A DNA stretch of 64,000 bases from Flavobacterium sangjuense (GTDB lineage Bacteria > Bacteroidota > Bacteroidia > Flavobacteriales > Flavobacteriaceae). The stretch lies in NCBI RefSeq assembly GCF_004797125.1, contig NZ_CP038810.1:1240001-1304000 (forward strand). Direction: 5' to 3'. Below, one piece after another: positions 1 through 9,491 of the stretch. Within the stretch, counting starts at the first letter, position 1. Each line of letters begins with the position of its first letter. Under the pieces are notes generated by a model. The model saw nothing but the letters and a program-made list of their open reading frames with translations. It did not search any database and was not told where the DNA came from. The translations under genes and the position numbers were made by a program.

Positions 1-604
1 TTCCTGCAGGACCGATGATAGCTAAAACACTGTCAACTGGTGCCGATTGTCCTTCGTTAATTCCGATAAACAATAAAGTACCAGCGTTGAAAGATTCAAA
101 CTCCATCGTAGCTTTATCGGTTTCGATTTCAGCAAGGATATCACCTTCTTTAACTTCGTCACCTACTTTTTTCAACCATGTTGCCACAGTTCCTTCAGTC
201 ATCGTATCACTAAGACGAGGCATAGTTACTACGATTACTCCTTTTGGTAATGAAGCCGGAACCGATGCAGCAGCTGGAGCTTCAGAAGCAGTTTGAGCCG
301 GAGCTTCAGCCTTAACTTCCGGAGCAGCTTCTGCAACACCTGAAATTAATCCCGAAATATCTTCACCTTCATTTCCGATGATTGCTAATAATGAATCTAC
401 AACTGCAGTTTCACCTTCTTTAATTCCTATATATAATAAAGTCCCGGAATTGAAAGATTCAAATTCCATTGTAGCTTTATCAGTTTCGATTTCCGCAAGG
501 ATATCACCTTCTTTTATTGTGTCACCTACTTTTTTCAACCAAGTAGCAACAGTTCCTTCTGTCATCGTATCGCTCAAACGCGGCATTGTGATTTTTGTTG
601 CCAT
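1..604 (-). CDS. pdhC: Pyruvate dehydrogenase complex E2 (dihydrolipoamide acetyltransferase), N-terminal part
   Basis: Only the first 201 codons are in the window; the gene runs off the left edge. The start codon is at 602-604, 2 bp after the stop of the E1-alpha gene, so the two are cotranscribed. Two lipoyl domains are visible, each beginning MPRLSDTMTEGTVATWL and carrying the lipoyl-lysine motif ETDKATMEFES. They are 121 codons (363 bp) apart and joined by an Ala/Pro/Glu-rich linker. By family knowledge the missing part holds the peripheral-subunit-binding and acetyltransferase domains. The protein transfers acetyl groups to CoA in the pyruvate dehydrogenase complex in the cytoplasm. Confidence 0.93.
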   Translation of the reverse strand, partial: MATKITMPRLSDTMTEGTVATWLKKVGDTIKEGDILAEIETDKATMEFESFNSGTLLYIGIKEGETAVVDSLLAIIGNEGEDISGLISGVAEAAPEVKAEAPAQTASEAPAAASVPASLPKGVIVVTMPRLSDTMTEGTVATWLKKVGDEVKEGDILAEIETDKATMEFESFNAGTLLFIGINEGQSAPVDSVLAIIGPAG

Positions 605-606
605 AA

Positions 607-1608
607 TTATAGTCTGTGAGGGATGAAAGGATAATTTTCTTGTTCGTAAACCACATCATACAATTGTTGTACTTCAGGGAAAGGAGATTCTTCAGCGAAT
701 GTTGCACACTCTTCTACTAAATCTTTTACTCTTTCGTCAATGATTTCAATCTCTGCATCTGTTGCATAGTTTTTTTCCTTGATGATATCAAGCACTTGAG
801 TGATTGGGTCAATTTTTCTGTATTCTTCTACTTCGTCTTTCGAACGGTATAATTGTGCATCCGACATGGAGTGACCTCTGTATCGGTATGTTTTCATTTC
901 TAAGAAAGTTGGTCCGTCACCACGACGTGCTCTTTCCATAGCTTCGTGCATAGCTTCGGCAACTTTTACAGGATTCATTCCGTCTACTGGTCCGCATGGC
1001 ATTTCGTAGCCCAAACCAAGTTTCCAAATATCTGTATGATTAGCGGTTCTTTCAACAGATGTTCCCATTGCATAACCATTGTTTTCACAAATGAAAACTA
1101 CGGGTAATTTCCATAACATTGCCATGTTGAACGCTTCGTGTAATGAACCTTGACGCGCTGCACCATCACCAAAATAGGTAAGCGTTACACCACCAGTTTC
1201 AAAATATTTATCGGCGAAAGCCATACCGGCACCAACCGGAATCTGTGCTCCAACGATACCATGACCACCATAAAATCCGTGTTCTTTTGAGAAGATGTGC
1301 ATTGAACCACCCATTCCTTTTGAGGTTCCGGTTACTTTTCCAAGTAGTTCGGCCATTACTTTTCTTGGGTCAACACCCATTCCAATTGGCTGCACGTGAT
1401 TACGATAGGCCGTAATCATTTTGTCTTTTCCGCCTAAGTTCATAGCGTGCAAAGCACCAGCTAAAACGGCTTCCTGACCATTGTATAAGTGTAGAAATCC
1501 TCTAACTTTTTGTTGAATATAAAGTGCTGCAAGTTTGTCTTCAAACTTTCTCCAAAGCAGCATGTCTTCGTACCACTTTAAATAAACTTCTTTTGTTACT
1601 TCTTTCAT
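607..1608 (-). CDS. pdhA: Pyruvate dehydrogenase E1 component, alpha subunit
   Basis: The 333-residue protein is the usual length for E1-alpha. It decarboxylates pyruvate with thiamine diphosphate and passes the acetyl unit to E2 lipoyl groups. The ThDP-binding motif is visible as GDG at residues 147-149 followed by NN at 176-177. The conserved loop YRYRGHSMSDAQLYR lies near residue 240. The E2 gene follows after 2 bp, whereas the E1-beta gene is not in the window. This separation of alpha and beta, with alpha next to E2, suggests either a separate beta locus or a fused arrangement beyond the edge. Confidence 0.96.
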   Translation of the reverse strand: MKEVTKEVYLKWYEDMLLWRKFEDKLAALYIQQKVRGFLHLYNGQEAVLAGALHAMNLGGKDKMITAYRNHVQPIGMGVDPRKVMAELLGKVTGTSKGMGGSMHIFSKEHGFYGGHGIVGAQIPVGAGMAFADKYFETGGVTLTYFGDGAARQGSLHEAFNMAMLWKLPVVFICENNGYAMGTSVERTANHTDIWKLGLGYEMPCGPVDGMNPVKVAEAMHEAMERARRGDGPTFLEMKTYRYRGHSMSDAQLYRSKDEVEEYRKIDPITQVLDIIKEKNYATDAEIEIIDERVKDLVEECATFAEESPFPEVQQLYDVVYEQENYPFIPHRL

Positions 1609-1692
1609 TTTTTACTTTTTGCTAAAGCGTTATTAAGTTGTAAATTATATTTCAACGCAAAATAGTTCACTCACATACAAATTTGCGAAAGG

Positions 1693-1700
1693 CAAAAGTA
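1693..1700 (-). promoter_or_regulatory. Candidate Bacteroidota -7 promoter element for pdhA-pdhC
   Basis: On the minus strand the sequence reads TACTTTTG, a full match to the TAnnTTTG consensus used by the phylum's primary sigma factor. It lies 85 bp before the pdhA start codon. I see no clear TTG at the -33 position, so support is partial. Confidence 0.35.
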
Positions 1701-1747
1701 AAACATTCCGAGTAAGAAGTAAAATTTAAAAGAGTAATTTTTTACAG

Positions 1748-2230
1748 TTAAAGGAAGTTTTTGTCGAAGGTTAGCGGTAATAAATTTTTAATCGAATCTG
1801 ATTTATAAATTTCACCACTTTCACCCATAAAATAGATTTCTATTGGTGTGTTTTGTTTGAATTCATATTCAGAAATTGATTGTCTGCAACCACCACAAGG
1901 TGGAATTGGAGTAAGAGTTGGATTTGTATCAGATGCTGCCGATATTGCCATTTTTACAATTCGGGCATCAGGATAGATTGCATTTGAATGGAAAATAGCA
2001 ACTCTTTCAGCACAAAGTCCCGATGGATATGCAGCGTTTTCCTGGTTTGAACCTAAAACAATTTTTCCGTTATCTAAAAGTAGCGCCGCACCAACTCTGA
2101 ATTTTGAATAAGGAGCATAAGCATTTTTTCTGACTTCGACAGCTTGCTTCATTAAAGACTGAACATCCTGAGGAAGTTCTTCAACATATTGAAATGCGGT
2201 AAACGAGGTGTTGATTTCTATTTTTTTCAT
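1748..2230 (-). CDS. cdd: Cytidine deaminase
   Basis: The 160-residue protein belongs to the zinc-dependent cytidine/deoxycytidine deaminase family of pyrimidine salvage, converting cytidine to uridine and ammonia. The zinc site is clear: CAE at residues 73-75 (Cys ligand and catalytic Glu) and PCGGC at 111-115 (Cys112 and Cys115 ligands). It is somewhat longer than the roughly 130-residue tetrameric type, with about 25 extra N-terminal residues. A terminator separates it from the upstream porV gene, so it is likely its own unit. The same gene sits beside porV in other flavobacteria as I recall. Confidence 0.95.
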   Translation of the reverse strand: MKKIEINTSFTAFQYVEELPQDVQSLMKQAVEVRKNAYAPYSKFRVGAALLLDNGKIVLGSNQENAAYPSGLCAERVAIFHSNAIYPDARIVKMAISAASDTNPTLTPIPPCGGCRQSISEYEFKQNTPIEIYFMGESGEIYKSDSIKNLLPLTFDKNFL

Positions 2231-2242
2231 TTAATTATCGAG

Positions 2243-2278
2243 GAAAAAAAATCCAAATCTCTTTTTTGAAATTTGGAT
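2243..2278 (-). terminator. Rho-independent terminator after porV
   Basis: An 8-bp perfect stem (ATCCAAAT at 2251-2258 with ATTTGGAT at 2271-2278) is followed, on the minus strand, by a run of eight T (2243-2250). It lies 25 bp after the porV stop and just before cdd. Confidence 0.8.
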
Positions 2279-2302
2279 GTTATTTTTATAATTTACTATC
2301 TA

Positions 2303-3583
2303 CTAATAATCGTCGTATTTATCACCAAAGTTAAAGGATAATGAGAAACGAAGTGTGTTTTCTAATGGGTTTTTCACTTTAGATGCAGAGAATAAATACG
2401 ATACATCTACTTTAACTACGTTGTATTTGAATCCGGCTCCAAGTGAGAAAAATTTTCTGGCTCCTTTTACCGGACTTTCATGAAAATATCCCAAACGGAA
2501 AGCGAATGAATCCTGGTATAAATATTCGGTACCAATAGAATAGGTAAACTCTTTAAGCTCTTCGCTAAATCCACCTGGCGCATCACCAAAAGAGGAGAAG
2601 ATACCGGAAACCCAGTTTATTTTGTTGTAGTCAGCTCTGGTAGATGCATTTTCCTCATTAGCAGCTGTTACATTGGAATTATACTGTTCAAGTGCTGCAG
2701 CTGTTTCGTCAGGATCTGTATTATCTCCATCTCCATTTAAATCAACTGGCTCAACTGAAACAGGGTCTACTCTATATTGAGGAGTTGGTACTAAAAGTTT
2801 CGCCAACTCAACGCTTAAAGTTACTTTGTTGAAATCGTCAAGAATAAAGTCGTAACCAGCACCAATTCTCAAGTTAGCCGGAAGGAAGTTAGCGCTGTTA
2901 TCATCAGAAGCACCCGCGTCATAGTTGATTTTTGGTCCCATATTTTGGAAATTAAAACCAAGACGTAAACGACCATTAAAATCGGAAAAAGCGGCTTCTT
3001 CACCTACATAATAACCTGCGATATCGACTGCAAATGAACTTGCCGGTTTGGAATCAGTAGACTCTCCGGATGGAATTCTTAAAGCAGAACGAATATATCG
3101 TCCGGCAACCGACATAGAGAAACGTTCGCTTAATTTCAAAGCATAAGAACCATCAAGCGCTAATTCATTCGGCTTAACAATTTGAGGTTCGTCGTCAGCA
3201 TTTTGTCTTAATTCTATTTCACCTAAACCAAAATAACGTAAGCTTACAGCAAATGCACTTCTCTCATTGAATCGGTTATAGTAAGTAGCTTGTCCCAATG
3301 AAATATCATTAACTAAATCAGTTAAATAAGGAGTATAACTTGCTGTGAAACCTTGTTTGTCGGTAGCAAATGCATATTTTGCAGGGTTCCATTGTTGTGA
3401 AAAAGCATCCGGAGAAGTAGCAACTCCTTGGTCGGCCAATCCAGCAGCGCGGGCATCGGCTGCTACTAAAAGAAACGGAACACCAGTAGTAATTACTCTG
3501 CTATCTTGAGTACTTATTTGTGTTTGCTGTGCATTAATATTTTGTAATGAGGCTAATAAAAATAGTATTGCAATTTTTTTCAT
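2303..3583 (-). CDS. porV: Type IX secretion system outer membrane protein PorV (LptO)
   Basis: The 426-residue protein starts with a signal peptide (MKKIAILFLLASLQNINAQ) and is rich in beta-barrel-like alternating segments up to a terminal Phe-containing strand (FSLSFNFGDKYDDY). I chose the ATG at 3581-3583 because it gives a clean signal peptide; an upstream in-frame start would add 17 unlikely residues. PorV is the shuttle protein of the type IX secretion system that takes cargo from the translocon and delivers it to the PorU sortase at the cell surface. Its position 37 bp after porU and opposite gldJ matches the known flavobacterial arrangement. Confidence 0.93.
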   Translation of the reverse strand: MKKIAILFLLASLQNINAQQTQISTQDSRVITTGVPFLLVAADARAAGLADQGVATSPDAFSQQWNPAKYAFATDKQGFTASYTPYLTDLVNDISLGQATYYNRFNERSAFAVSLRYFGLGEIELRQNADDEPQIVKPNELALDGSYALKLSERFSMSVAGRYIRSALRIPSGESTDSKPASSFAVDIAGYYVGEEAAFSDFNGRLRLGFNFQNMGPKINYDAGASDDNSANFLPANLRIGAGYDFILDDFNKVTLSVELAKLLVPTPQYRVDPVSVEPVDLNGDGDNTDPDETAAALEQYNSNVTAANEENASTRADYNKINWVSGIFSSFGDAPGGFSEELKEFTYSIGTEYLYQDSFAFRLGYFHESPVKGARKFFSLGAGFKYNVVKVDVSYLFSASKVKNPLENTLRFSLSFNFGDKYDDY

Positions 3584-3620
3584 TTTCAATTTTATAAAAG
3601 TTAACAAATATAGTATTTTC

Positions 3621-6600
3621 CTAAAGGATAACAAGTTTTTCTATTTTTTCTGCCTTTTTATTCGATAAAGTGGATTTTACGGTCAATTTATAGACATAAA
3701 CACCTTTACCAATTCGGTCGCCAAAATCATCTTTGCCATCCCAGGTTATTTCTCTGGAAAGAAAACCATCTGTTGTTACGGTTTGATTTTTTGTCCAAAC
3801 AATTTTTCCAGTGATGGTCATTACCTGCACTTGCACATCCAAAGGTTCAAATGGTCTGTTGTGAGAAAACCAAAATTCGGTGTAACTCACAAAAGGATTT
3901 GGATAATTCAGCACATGTTCAAGCGCAATTCTTTCATCACCAACCACCACAAATTGAATTTCAGCAGTGATAGGGTTATTATATACATCCCAAGCTTTAA
4001 ATGTAATGGTATGTAAACCCGGAGCTAAATTCCGGAAAGGAAAATAAACCCTGCCTTTTGTATAATCATCTAATTCGGTTTGATAATAATCATTCATGAT
4101 GTAAGGTCTCGTTTCGTCTCCATCAAGAATACCAACTATATCATGACCAATTCCGCTCGCCGTGTTTATTCCATGTTCGTCTTCGAGTATGGCTAAGAAA
4201 AACGGTGACTCGTTTGTAATACCACCATTTACGAATGTTTCATCATTCATATATAGTTTTACAGTTGGTCCGGTATTATCAGCCACAGCGCTAGTGTTGA
4301 TTCCGCCAATTTTGATATCCGTATTTTGCCCGTATTTGTCTAAAAGAATCTGATTTCTTTTGGAATAAAAACTAATTCTTCCGTTGCCAACAGGAATTCT
4401 AATATCTCTTGGAACCACAAAGCCAAACTCAAAAAGGCCATTTGTGACCGAAGCATTTCCTCTAAAAATAGTTTCTCCCAGATTTACGAAATTCATTGCC
4501 GGACTATTGTTGTCGTTGTTAAGCGTAGTGCGGGTTACATTTTTATCAAAAATATTGACCATTAATTCGCCATTATAAGAAGGCAGCGGATTATTGTTTT
4601 CATCCAAAACTTCTCCGGCTAACTTGACAAATGCCAGCGATTGAAAATCATCAATTGGTCCGGTAACAGGCATGTCGTTAACTTTAGTCAAAACTACTCT
4701 TGGTTTTGGAATAGCCAACATTAAAGCCGGATCACCTAAATAAAACACAACGTTACTGGCAGTGGTTGAGTTAAAATTTTTAGCAAGACGAAGCGCTTCC
4801 GCAATGGATGTATATTCATCACTATCATAGGAGAATAAATATTCGGATAGTTTATCATTAAACACCTCTGCGTTTCCTTGATCTATGGAGCGAACGGTTG
4901 TTATCATTGATATTGCACCACCTCTTGGATTCCAATAAGTATATTCACCGGCAGTTGGACGATATGGATTGTCAAATCTTGAAAAATCACAAGTAATGGT
5001 TATAAACAATGGATACTTGTATCGGTTACTCAAATTTTGACCATCTGATTTTTCCCAAATACGTTCACCAGATAAACCATCTTCACCACCATGTCCTAAG
5101 TAGTTGAAAACAAGTGCGCCTTTTTCGAAAGCAGCAAAAATTTCTTCTCTTGCTTTTGGATAACGTTTTCCACCGGCTGAAGTTTCCTGCTCATAAGAAT
5201 CGAGCAATATTTTTTTGAAATTGATAAATGGTTTTTCGTCAACTATTATATCGGTAAGGCTATTTTGTTTAAGTTGTAAAGTTGCGTCAGAAGGTTTGTC
5301 CGAATCGTCGGCTATGGCAACATAATTGGTTCTCCAGCTACCATAAGATTTCAAATCATGGTATTCAATTACTTTGTTTACCATTTCATCTGCCTGTTGT
5401 GTAGTGCTGACAATCATTCGGCCTACAGCTATATCGATTCCACCTAAATCAAAACTAATACTGGTGCCGCCATTGAATGAAGAATTACCATAATCTAATC
5501 GGCCTTCGTCTTCAGTCATCATTCCAAAAAAATCATCAGAAGCAAATGAAAACTGAGATTCCGAGTAACTATTCAGTGCCTGATATATGGGGACAATATT
5601 GGTGTTATTAGCAATTCGATCTTTAAAATCATAGGATGCGTCACCAAAAAGGTTTACATATTTTACCCGTTCACCAATAGGAGCATTCAAATAAACATAT
5701 TTTATAAAATTTCTAATCGCTCCGATATCCTGTTTTCCGGATGAAAATTCAGGATAAATAGTTTCCAAATTCACCACTTTTACATTCAGATTGGAATAAC
5801 TTCTGTGAAAAGCAGCTAATTTTTCGGCTTGTGCATTTAAGAATTTTGGTGTAATAATTAAATAATCAATTTTTTGCCATACACCTTGGGCATTGTTAAA
5901 AATGGTTCCTTTTAAATTTTGGATATCTACTTTTGATTTCGAATCTTTTAGTGGCGAATAGTAATCGGAATTGTCAATGGCAATATATTTTCGAACTTCA
6001 CCTAAATTTGCTTTAAAAGTGAACAAACTTGATGTTGCATTTTCCGTTTTGGTTACATTAAACCTATCGGTGATATCCCAAACTTGTGAGATGGATGCCG
6101 CGTTAGAAAGTTGGTATTCACCAATATCGCCCAGCATAGAAGCAGCCTGATCATATTGAAATCGGAATTGTTTTCCAAAGGTCTGAAGATTTCTTTTGGC
6201 TTTGATGTTGATGTAATCTAAATAGCCTTTTGAACTTGGTACAGCCCCATTATCATAAGTCACTTTGATGGTCACATCTTCGCCTGATACTGTAGTAGGT
6301 GAAATAAAATTTCTTTCTATAACTAAAGCATCAGCACTACTTCCGGGATCGAGAACAATAGTTCCAACCAACTGGGTGTTGGCTTCTATTTTAAAATTGT
6401 TGATAACTGAAGTTACGCCAGCAACGTGCGCTTTAATTTCAATAGGAGTTGAACTTACAATATTTGGAAACTTAAATTTAAATTCCTGCTCGTTGTCCAC
6501 ACTAAAGCTCTCTCCAAACCAAACTCTGCCTAATTTTTCAATATTAACTTCATCAACTTCGTGAAACTGATAATCATCAAAAGTGGTAATCGGTGCTGTT

Positions 6601-7484
6601 GTCGTTCCTGTTGGCTGTGTCATGTCAACAATTCGCTTACCAAAATCGCCTTGTGTGGTTACATAATAATAGGACTTGTCAGCATAAATATTTAAGCTGC
6701 TTTTGTAGTCGTCATTCCAGTTGTCCATGCCTTCAGCATAAAAAAGGATAAAGTCCTGATTGTCAAAAATACCATCACTCTCCCCAATGAACTGAATAGC
6801 ATTTTCGGTTAAATCCATAGGATAGTCAACAGAATTCAGGAGCGGTAACATTCTTCCGCCATTGCCATAAATTTTTATTTTTCTTGGATCTACATTGGTG
6901 TTAAGTCCTAAACTTTGAAGAAAACTTTTAGTGATTTTGTATACGCCCGATTTTTGAACATAAAACCGATACCAATTTCCGGTACTTAAAACAGAGTTTT
7001 CAATGACAGTAACATTGTTAACGGTATTTTGTGTCCTTGAGGCAGTTTGTGGAATAGCATAGCTGAAAGAGATTAATTTTTTAAATGAGTTTCCTTCTTT
7101 AACTATAGGTGTAAGCGTAATTTTTCCATAATATTTTTCCCTCGCATTATAGCTTTTAAAAGATGATTTAAAAACGGAAGGAATATTTTTTATGGCAATA
7201 TCGCCAAGCTGGCTTTCCGGAATAGGTTCAAAAACAAGATTAGTTATTTGAACTGCATTTTCATTAACCTTATTATTAAGAGGTATTGTTAAAGAATAGG
7301 ATACGGTTTTGGAATAAACATTAAACTCATAATTTTGAGTGTCAAACTGAGGAACCATATAGGAAAATTGACCAAACGACAATTCTTTTTTGGCTGTCCA
7401 ATTTAATGAAACGTTCCCTTGTTCTTGAGCCATGGCTAAGAAGGTGCTCAAAAACAGCAGGCAAATAGTAATATTCCTTTTCAT
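3621..7484 (-). CDS. porU: Type IX secretion system sortase PorU (C25 gingipain-like peptidase)
   Basis: The 1287-residue protein has a signal peptide (residues 1-19, ending AMAQ). The central region is a gingipain-type cysteine peptidase: the catalytic His lies in GHGGEDG (His798) and the catalytic Cys in ITCDFSRF (Cys832). It ends in its own C-terminal sorting-type domain with GKGVYVYKLTV and KIEKLVIL. PorU removes the C-terminal domain of secreted cargo and attaches the cargo to the cell surface. It is followed by porV after 37 bp and is divergent from gldJ across a 199-bp region. Length and motif spacing are normal for the family. Confidence 0.96.
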   Translation of the reverse strand: MKRNITICLLFLSTFLAMAQEQGNVSLNWTAKKELSFGQFSYMVPQFDTQNYEFNVYSKTVSYSLTIPLNNKVNENAVQITNLVFEPIPESQLGDIAIKNIPSVFKSSFKSYNAREKYYGKITLTPIVKEGNSFKKLISFSYAIPQTASRTQNTVNNVTVIENSVLSTGNWYRFYVQKSGVYKITKSFLQSLGLNTNVDPRKIKIYGNGGRMLPLLNSVDYPMDLTENAIQFIGESDGIFDNQDFILFYAEGMDNWNDDYKSSLNIYADKSYYYVTTQGDFGKRIVDMTQPTGTTTAPITTFDDYQFHEVDEVNIEKLGRVWFGESFSVDNEQEFKFKFPNIVSSTPIEIKAHVAGVTSVINNFKIEANTQLVGTIVLDPGSSADALVIERNFISPTTVSGEDVTIKVTYDNGAVPSSKGYLDYINIKAKRNLQTFGKQFRFQYDQAASMLGDIGEYQLSNAASISQVWDITDRFNVTKTENATSSLFTFKANLGEVRKYIAIDNSDYYSPLKDSKSKVDIQNLKGTIFNNAQGVWQKIDYLIITPKFLNAQAEKLAAFHRSYSNLNVKVVNLETIYPEFSSGKQDIGAIRNFIKYVYLNAPIGERVKYVNLFGDASYDFKDRIANNTNIVPIYQALNSYSESQFSFASDDFFGMMTEDEGRLDYGNSSFNGGTSISFDLGGIDIAVGRMIVSTTQQADEMVNKVIEYHDLKSYGSWRTNYVAIADDSDKPSDATLQLKQNSLTDIIVDEKPFINFKKILLDSYEQETSAGGKRYPKAREEIFAAFEKGALVFNYLGHGGEDGLSGERIWEKSDGQNLSNRYKYPLFITITCDFSRFDNPYRPTAGEYTYWNPRGGAISMITTVRSIDQGNAEVFNDKLSEYLFSYDSDEYTSIAEALRLAKNFNSTTASNVVFYLGDPALMLAIPKPRVVLTKVNDMPVTGPIDDFQSLAFVKLAGEVLDENNNPLPSYNGELMVNIFDKNVTRTTLNNDNNSPAMNFVNLGETIFRGNASVTNGLFEFGFVVPRDIRIPVGNGRISFYSKRNQILLDKYGQNTDIKIGGINTSAVADNTGPTVKLYMNDETFVNGGITNESPFFLAILEDEHGINTASGIGHDIVGILDGDETRPYIMNDYYQTELDDYTKGRVYFPFRNLAPGLHTITFKAWDVYNNPITAEIQFVVVGDERIALEHVLNYPNPFVSYTEFWFSHNRPFEPLDVQVQVMTITGKIVWTKNQTVTTDGFLSREITWDGKDDFGDRIGKGVYVYKLTVKSTLSNKKAEKIEKLVIL

Positions 7485-7543
7485 AGTATACAGTAAACGT
7501 GTTTTTTTGAAAATTAGTATAAAAAATCAAAAAATTATTTTTT

Positions 7544-7576
7544 TTGAGACAAAATACAATAAAACTACTAATTTTG
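7544..7576 (+). promoter_or_regulatory. Candidate gldJ promoter
   Basis: TTG at 7544-7546 and TAATTTTG at 7569-7576 match the Bacteroidota -33 and -7 elements with a 22-bp spacer. The predicted start near 7583 gives a leader of about 100 nt before gldJ. A second weaker candidate (TTG 7633-7635, TATATTG 7655-7661) would give a leader of about 17 nt. Confidence 0.5.
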
Positions 7577-7683
7577 CGTTATATATAAAATCGCTTACAG
7601 GGAGCGAATTTAGTATTAATTAAAAAAAGTTGTTGCAATTTAATGGTAAATACTTATATTGCGCCTCGAAATTTATACCTACT

Positions 7684-9420
7684 ATGAATATGAAAGTAAA
7701 CAAAATTATAGCAGTAAAAATATTACTATCATTAGTGATAATGGTTGGTTCTACTAGTTGTAGTAAAAAAAGCAGTACTCCTAAAGGCGGGTCAAGGGCT
7801 ACAGGTTGGAAGATCAACGATAAAAAAGGAGGTTTCCAATACGCTTCTAAATTTAAAAAGCAAGCAACTGGACCAGGTTTGGTTTTGGTTGAAGGTGGAA
7901 CATTTACTATGGGTAAAGTTCAGGATGACGTAATGCATGATTGGAATAATACGCCGAATCAACAACACGTTATGTCTTTTTATATGGACGAAACTGAGGT
8001 AACCAACATGATGTATATGGAATACCTGAATTGGTTGAAAACAGTTTTCCCGCCAGATCAGGAAAATTACAAAAACATCTATGAAGGTGCTTCTCCGGAT
8101 ACATTAGTATGGAGAAACAGATTAGGATATAACGAAACCATGACAGAAAACTATTTGAGACATCCGGCTTATGCTGAATATCCTGTAGTTGGTGTTAACT
8201 GGATTCAGGCGACTGAATTTGCTAAATGGAGAACGGATCGTGTGAACGAAAATATCCTTGAACAACAAAAGTATTTGAAGAAAGACGCTAAAGTTACTGA
8301 GATGACTGCTGATAAAGTTTTCAGTACTGAGGCATATCTTGCTTCGCCATCTACTGCAAAAGGCGGAGACGAAAAGCTTGTTTTGAAAAAAGGTCAAGGT
8401 AGAGGAACTGCTCCAAAAGCTAGTGCTGCCCCTGCAGCTGGCGCTAACAATACTGCCGGAAACAGCAAAAAGAATGTTTATGCACAAAGAACTTCGGGTT
8501 TGATTTTACCTGAATATAGACTACCAACAGAAGCTGAGTGGGAATATGCTGCTGCGGCTGATGTAGGACAAAGAGAATACAATGCTTATAAAGGGCAAAA
8601 GAAATATCCTTGGTCTGGAAGTTACACACGTTCAGGAAAAAGACAAGTTAGAGGTGATCAATTGGCTAACTTTAAACAAGGAAAAGGAGATTACGGTGGA
8701 ATCGCAGGATGGTCTGATGACGGTGCCGATATCACGAACAAAGTTAAATCATATCCTCCAAATGACTTTGGATTGTATGATATGGCAGGAAACGTAGCCG
8801 AATGGGTTGCTGATGTTTACAGACCTATAGTTGATGATGAAGCAAACGACTTCAACTACTACAGAGGAAACGTTTACATGAAGAATAAAATTGGTGATGA
8901 CGGAAAAGTTGAATTAGTAACTCCGGAAACTCAAAAATTCGATACGTTGTCAAATGGTAAGATTATATCAAGAAACTTCCCAGGTCAAATTGCTCAAGTA
9001 CCAGTTGATGATAAAGAAACTTATTTGAGACAAAATTTTGATAAATCAAATAACATAAACTATCGTGATGGTGATAAACAATCTACGAGATATTTCAAAT
9101 TTGGTGGTTCAGAAGAAGGTGATGAAAAAGGGAAATTGAGAGACGATCAAAGAATGTATGATTCTCCAAAACATAATGTGTCTACAGATAGTTTAGGAAA
9201 TATGGTTAAAAAATATGACCGTTCTAATAAACGTACTACTTTAGTTAATGATGATGTTAGAGTTTACAAAGGTGGTTCTTGGAGAGACAGAGCTTATTGG
9301 TTAGATCCGGCACAAAGAAGATATTATCCACAGGATATCGCTACAGACTACATCGGATTCAGATGTGCTATGTCTAGAGTTGGTGCTAAAGCTGACAAAA
9401 AGAAAAGAGCAAGAAACTAG
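7684..9420 (+). CDS. gldJ: Gliding motility lipoprotein GldJ
   Basis: From the ATG at 7684 the protein has 578 residues. It begins with a lipoprotein signal (hydrophobic stretch then GSTSC, lipidated Cys26). The body is a formylglycine-generating-enzyme/SUMF1-like fold: GGTFTMG near residue 77, then LPTEAEWEYAAA, GLYDMAGNVAEWVADVY and the C-terminal VYKGGSWRDRAYW...IGFRCAMSR. In flavobacteria GldJ is an essential part of the gliding motor and type IX secretion apparatus. Its neighbour across the divergent region is porU, consistent with that role. The C-terminus ends in a basic tail (ADKKKRARN). An upstream in-frame TTG exists but would destroy the signal peptide. Confidence 0.95.
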   Translation: MNMKVNKIIAVKILLSLVIMVGSTSCSKKSSTPKGGSRATGWKINDKKGGFQYASKFKKQATGPGLVLVEGGTFTMGKVQDDVMHDWNNTPNQQHVMSFYMDETEVTNMMYMEYLNWLKTVFPPDQENYKNIYEGASPDTLVWRNRLGYNETMTENYLRHPAYAEYPVVGVNWIQATEFAKWRTDRVNENILEQQKYLKKDAKVTEMTADKVFSTEAYLASPSTAKGGDEKLVLKKGQGRGTAPKASAAPAAGANNTAGNSKKNVYAQRTSGLILPEYRLPTEAEWEYAAAADVGQREYNAYKGQKKYPWSGSYTRSGKRQVRGDQLANFKQGKGDYGGIAGWSDDGADITNKVKSYPPNDFGLYDMAGNVAEWVADVYRPIVDDEANDFNYYRGNVYMKNKIGDDGKVELVTPETQKFDTLSNGKIISRNFPGQIAQVPVDDKETYLRQNFDKSNNINYRDGDKQSTRYFKFGGSEEGDEKGKLRDDQRMYDSPKHNVSTDSLGNMVKKYDRSNKRTTLVNDDVRVYKGGSWRDRAYWLDPAQRRYYPQDIATDYIGFRCAMSRVGAKADKKKRARN

Positions 9421-9443
9421 TTTTTAGTTTTATGAATAATAAC

Positions 9444-9477
9444 AAAAAAGCCCTAATTTTAAGGGCTTTTTTATTTT
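9444..9477 (+). terminator. Rho-independent terminator after gldJ
   Basis: AAAAAGCCCT (to 9454) pairs with AGGGCTTTTT (from 9462) around a short AT loop, followed by T-rich sequence. It lies about 25 bp after the gldJ stop and separates gldJ from murF. Confidence 0.85.
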
Positions 9478-9491
9478 AACTATTTTGCCCA

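Noticed and set aside
15..626. Open frames on the plus strand opposite the E2 gene (15-296 and 378-626)
   Set aside because: They are mirror images of the two lipoyl domains on the minus strand; their similarity to each other comes from the duplicated lipoyl coding sequence.
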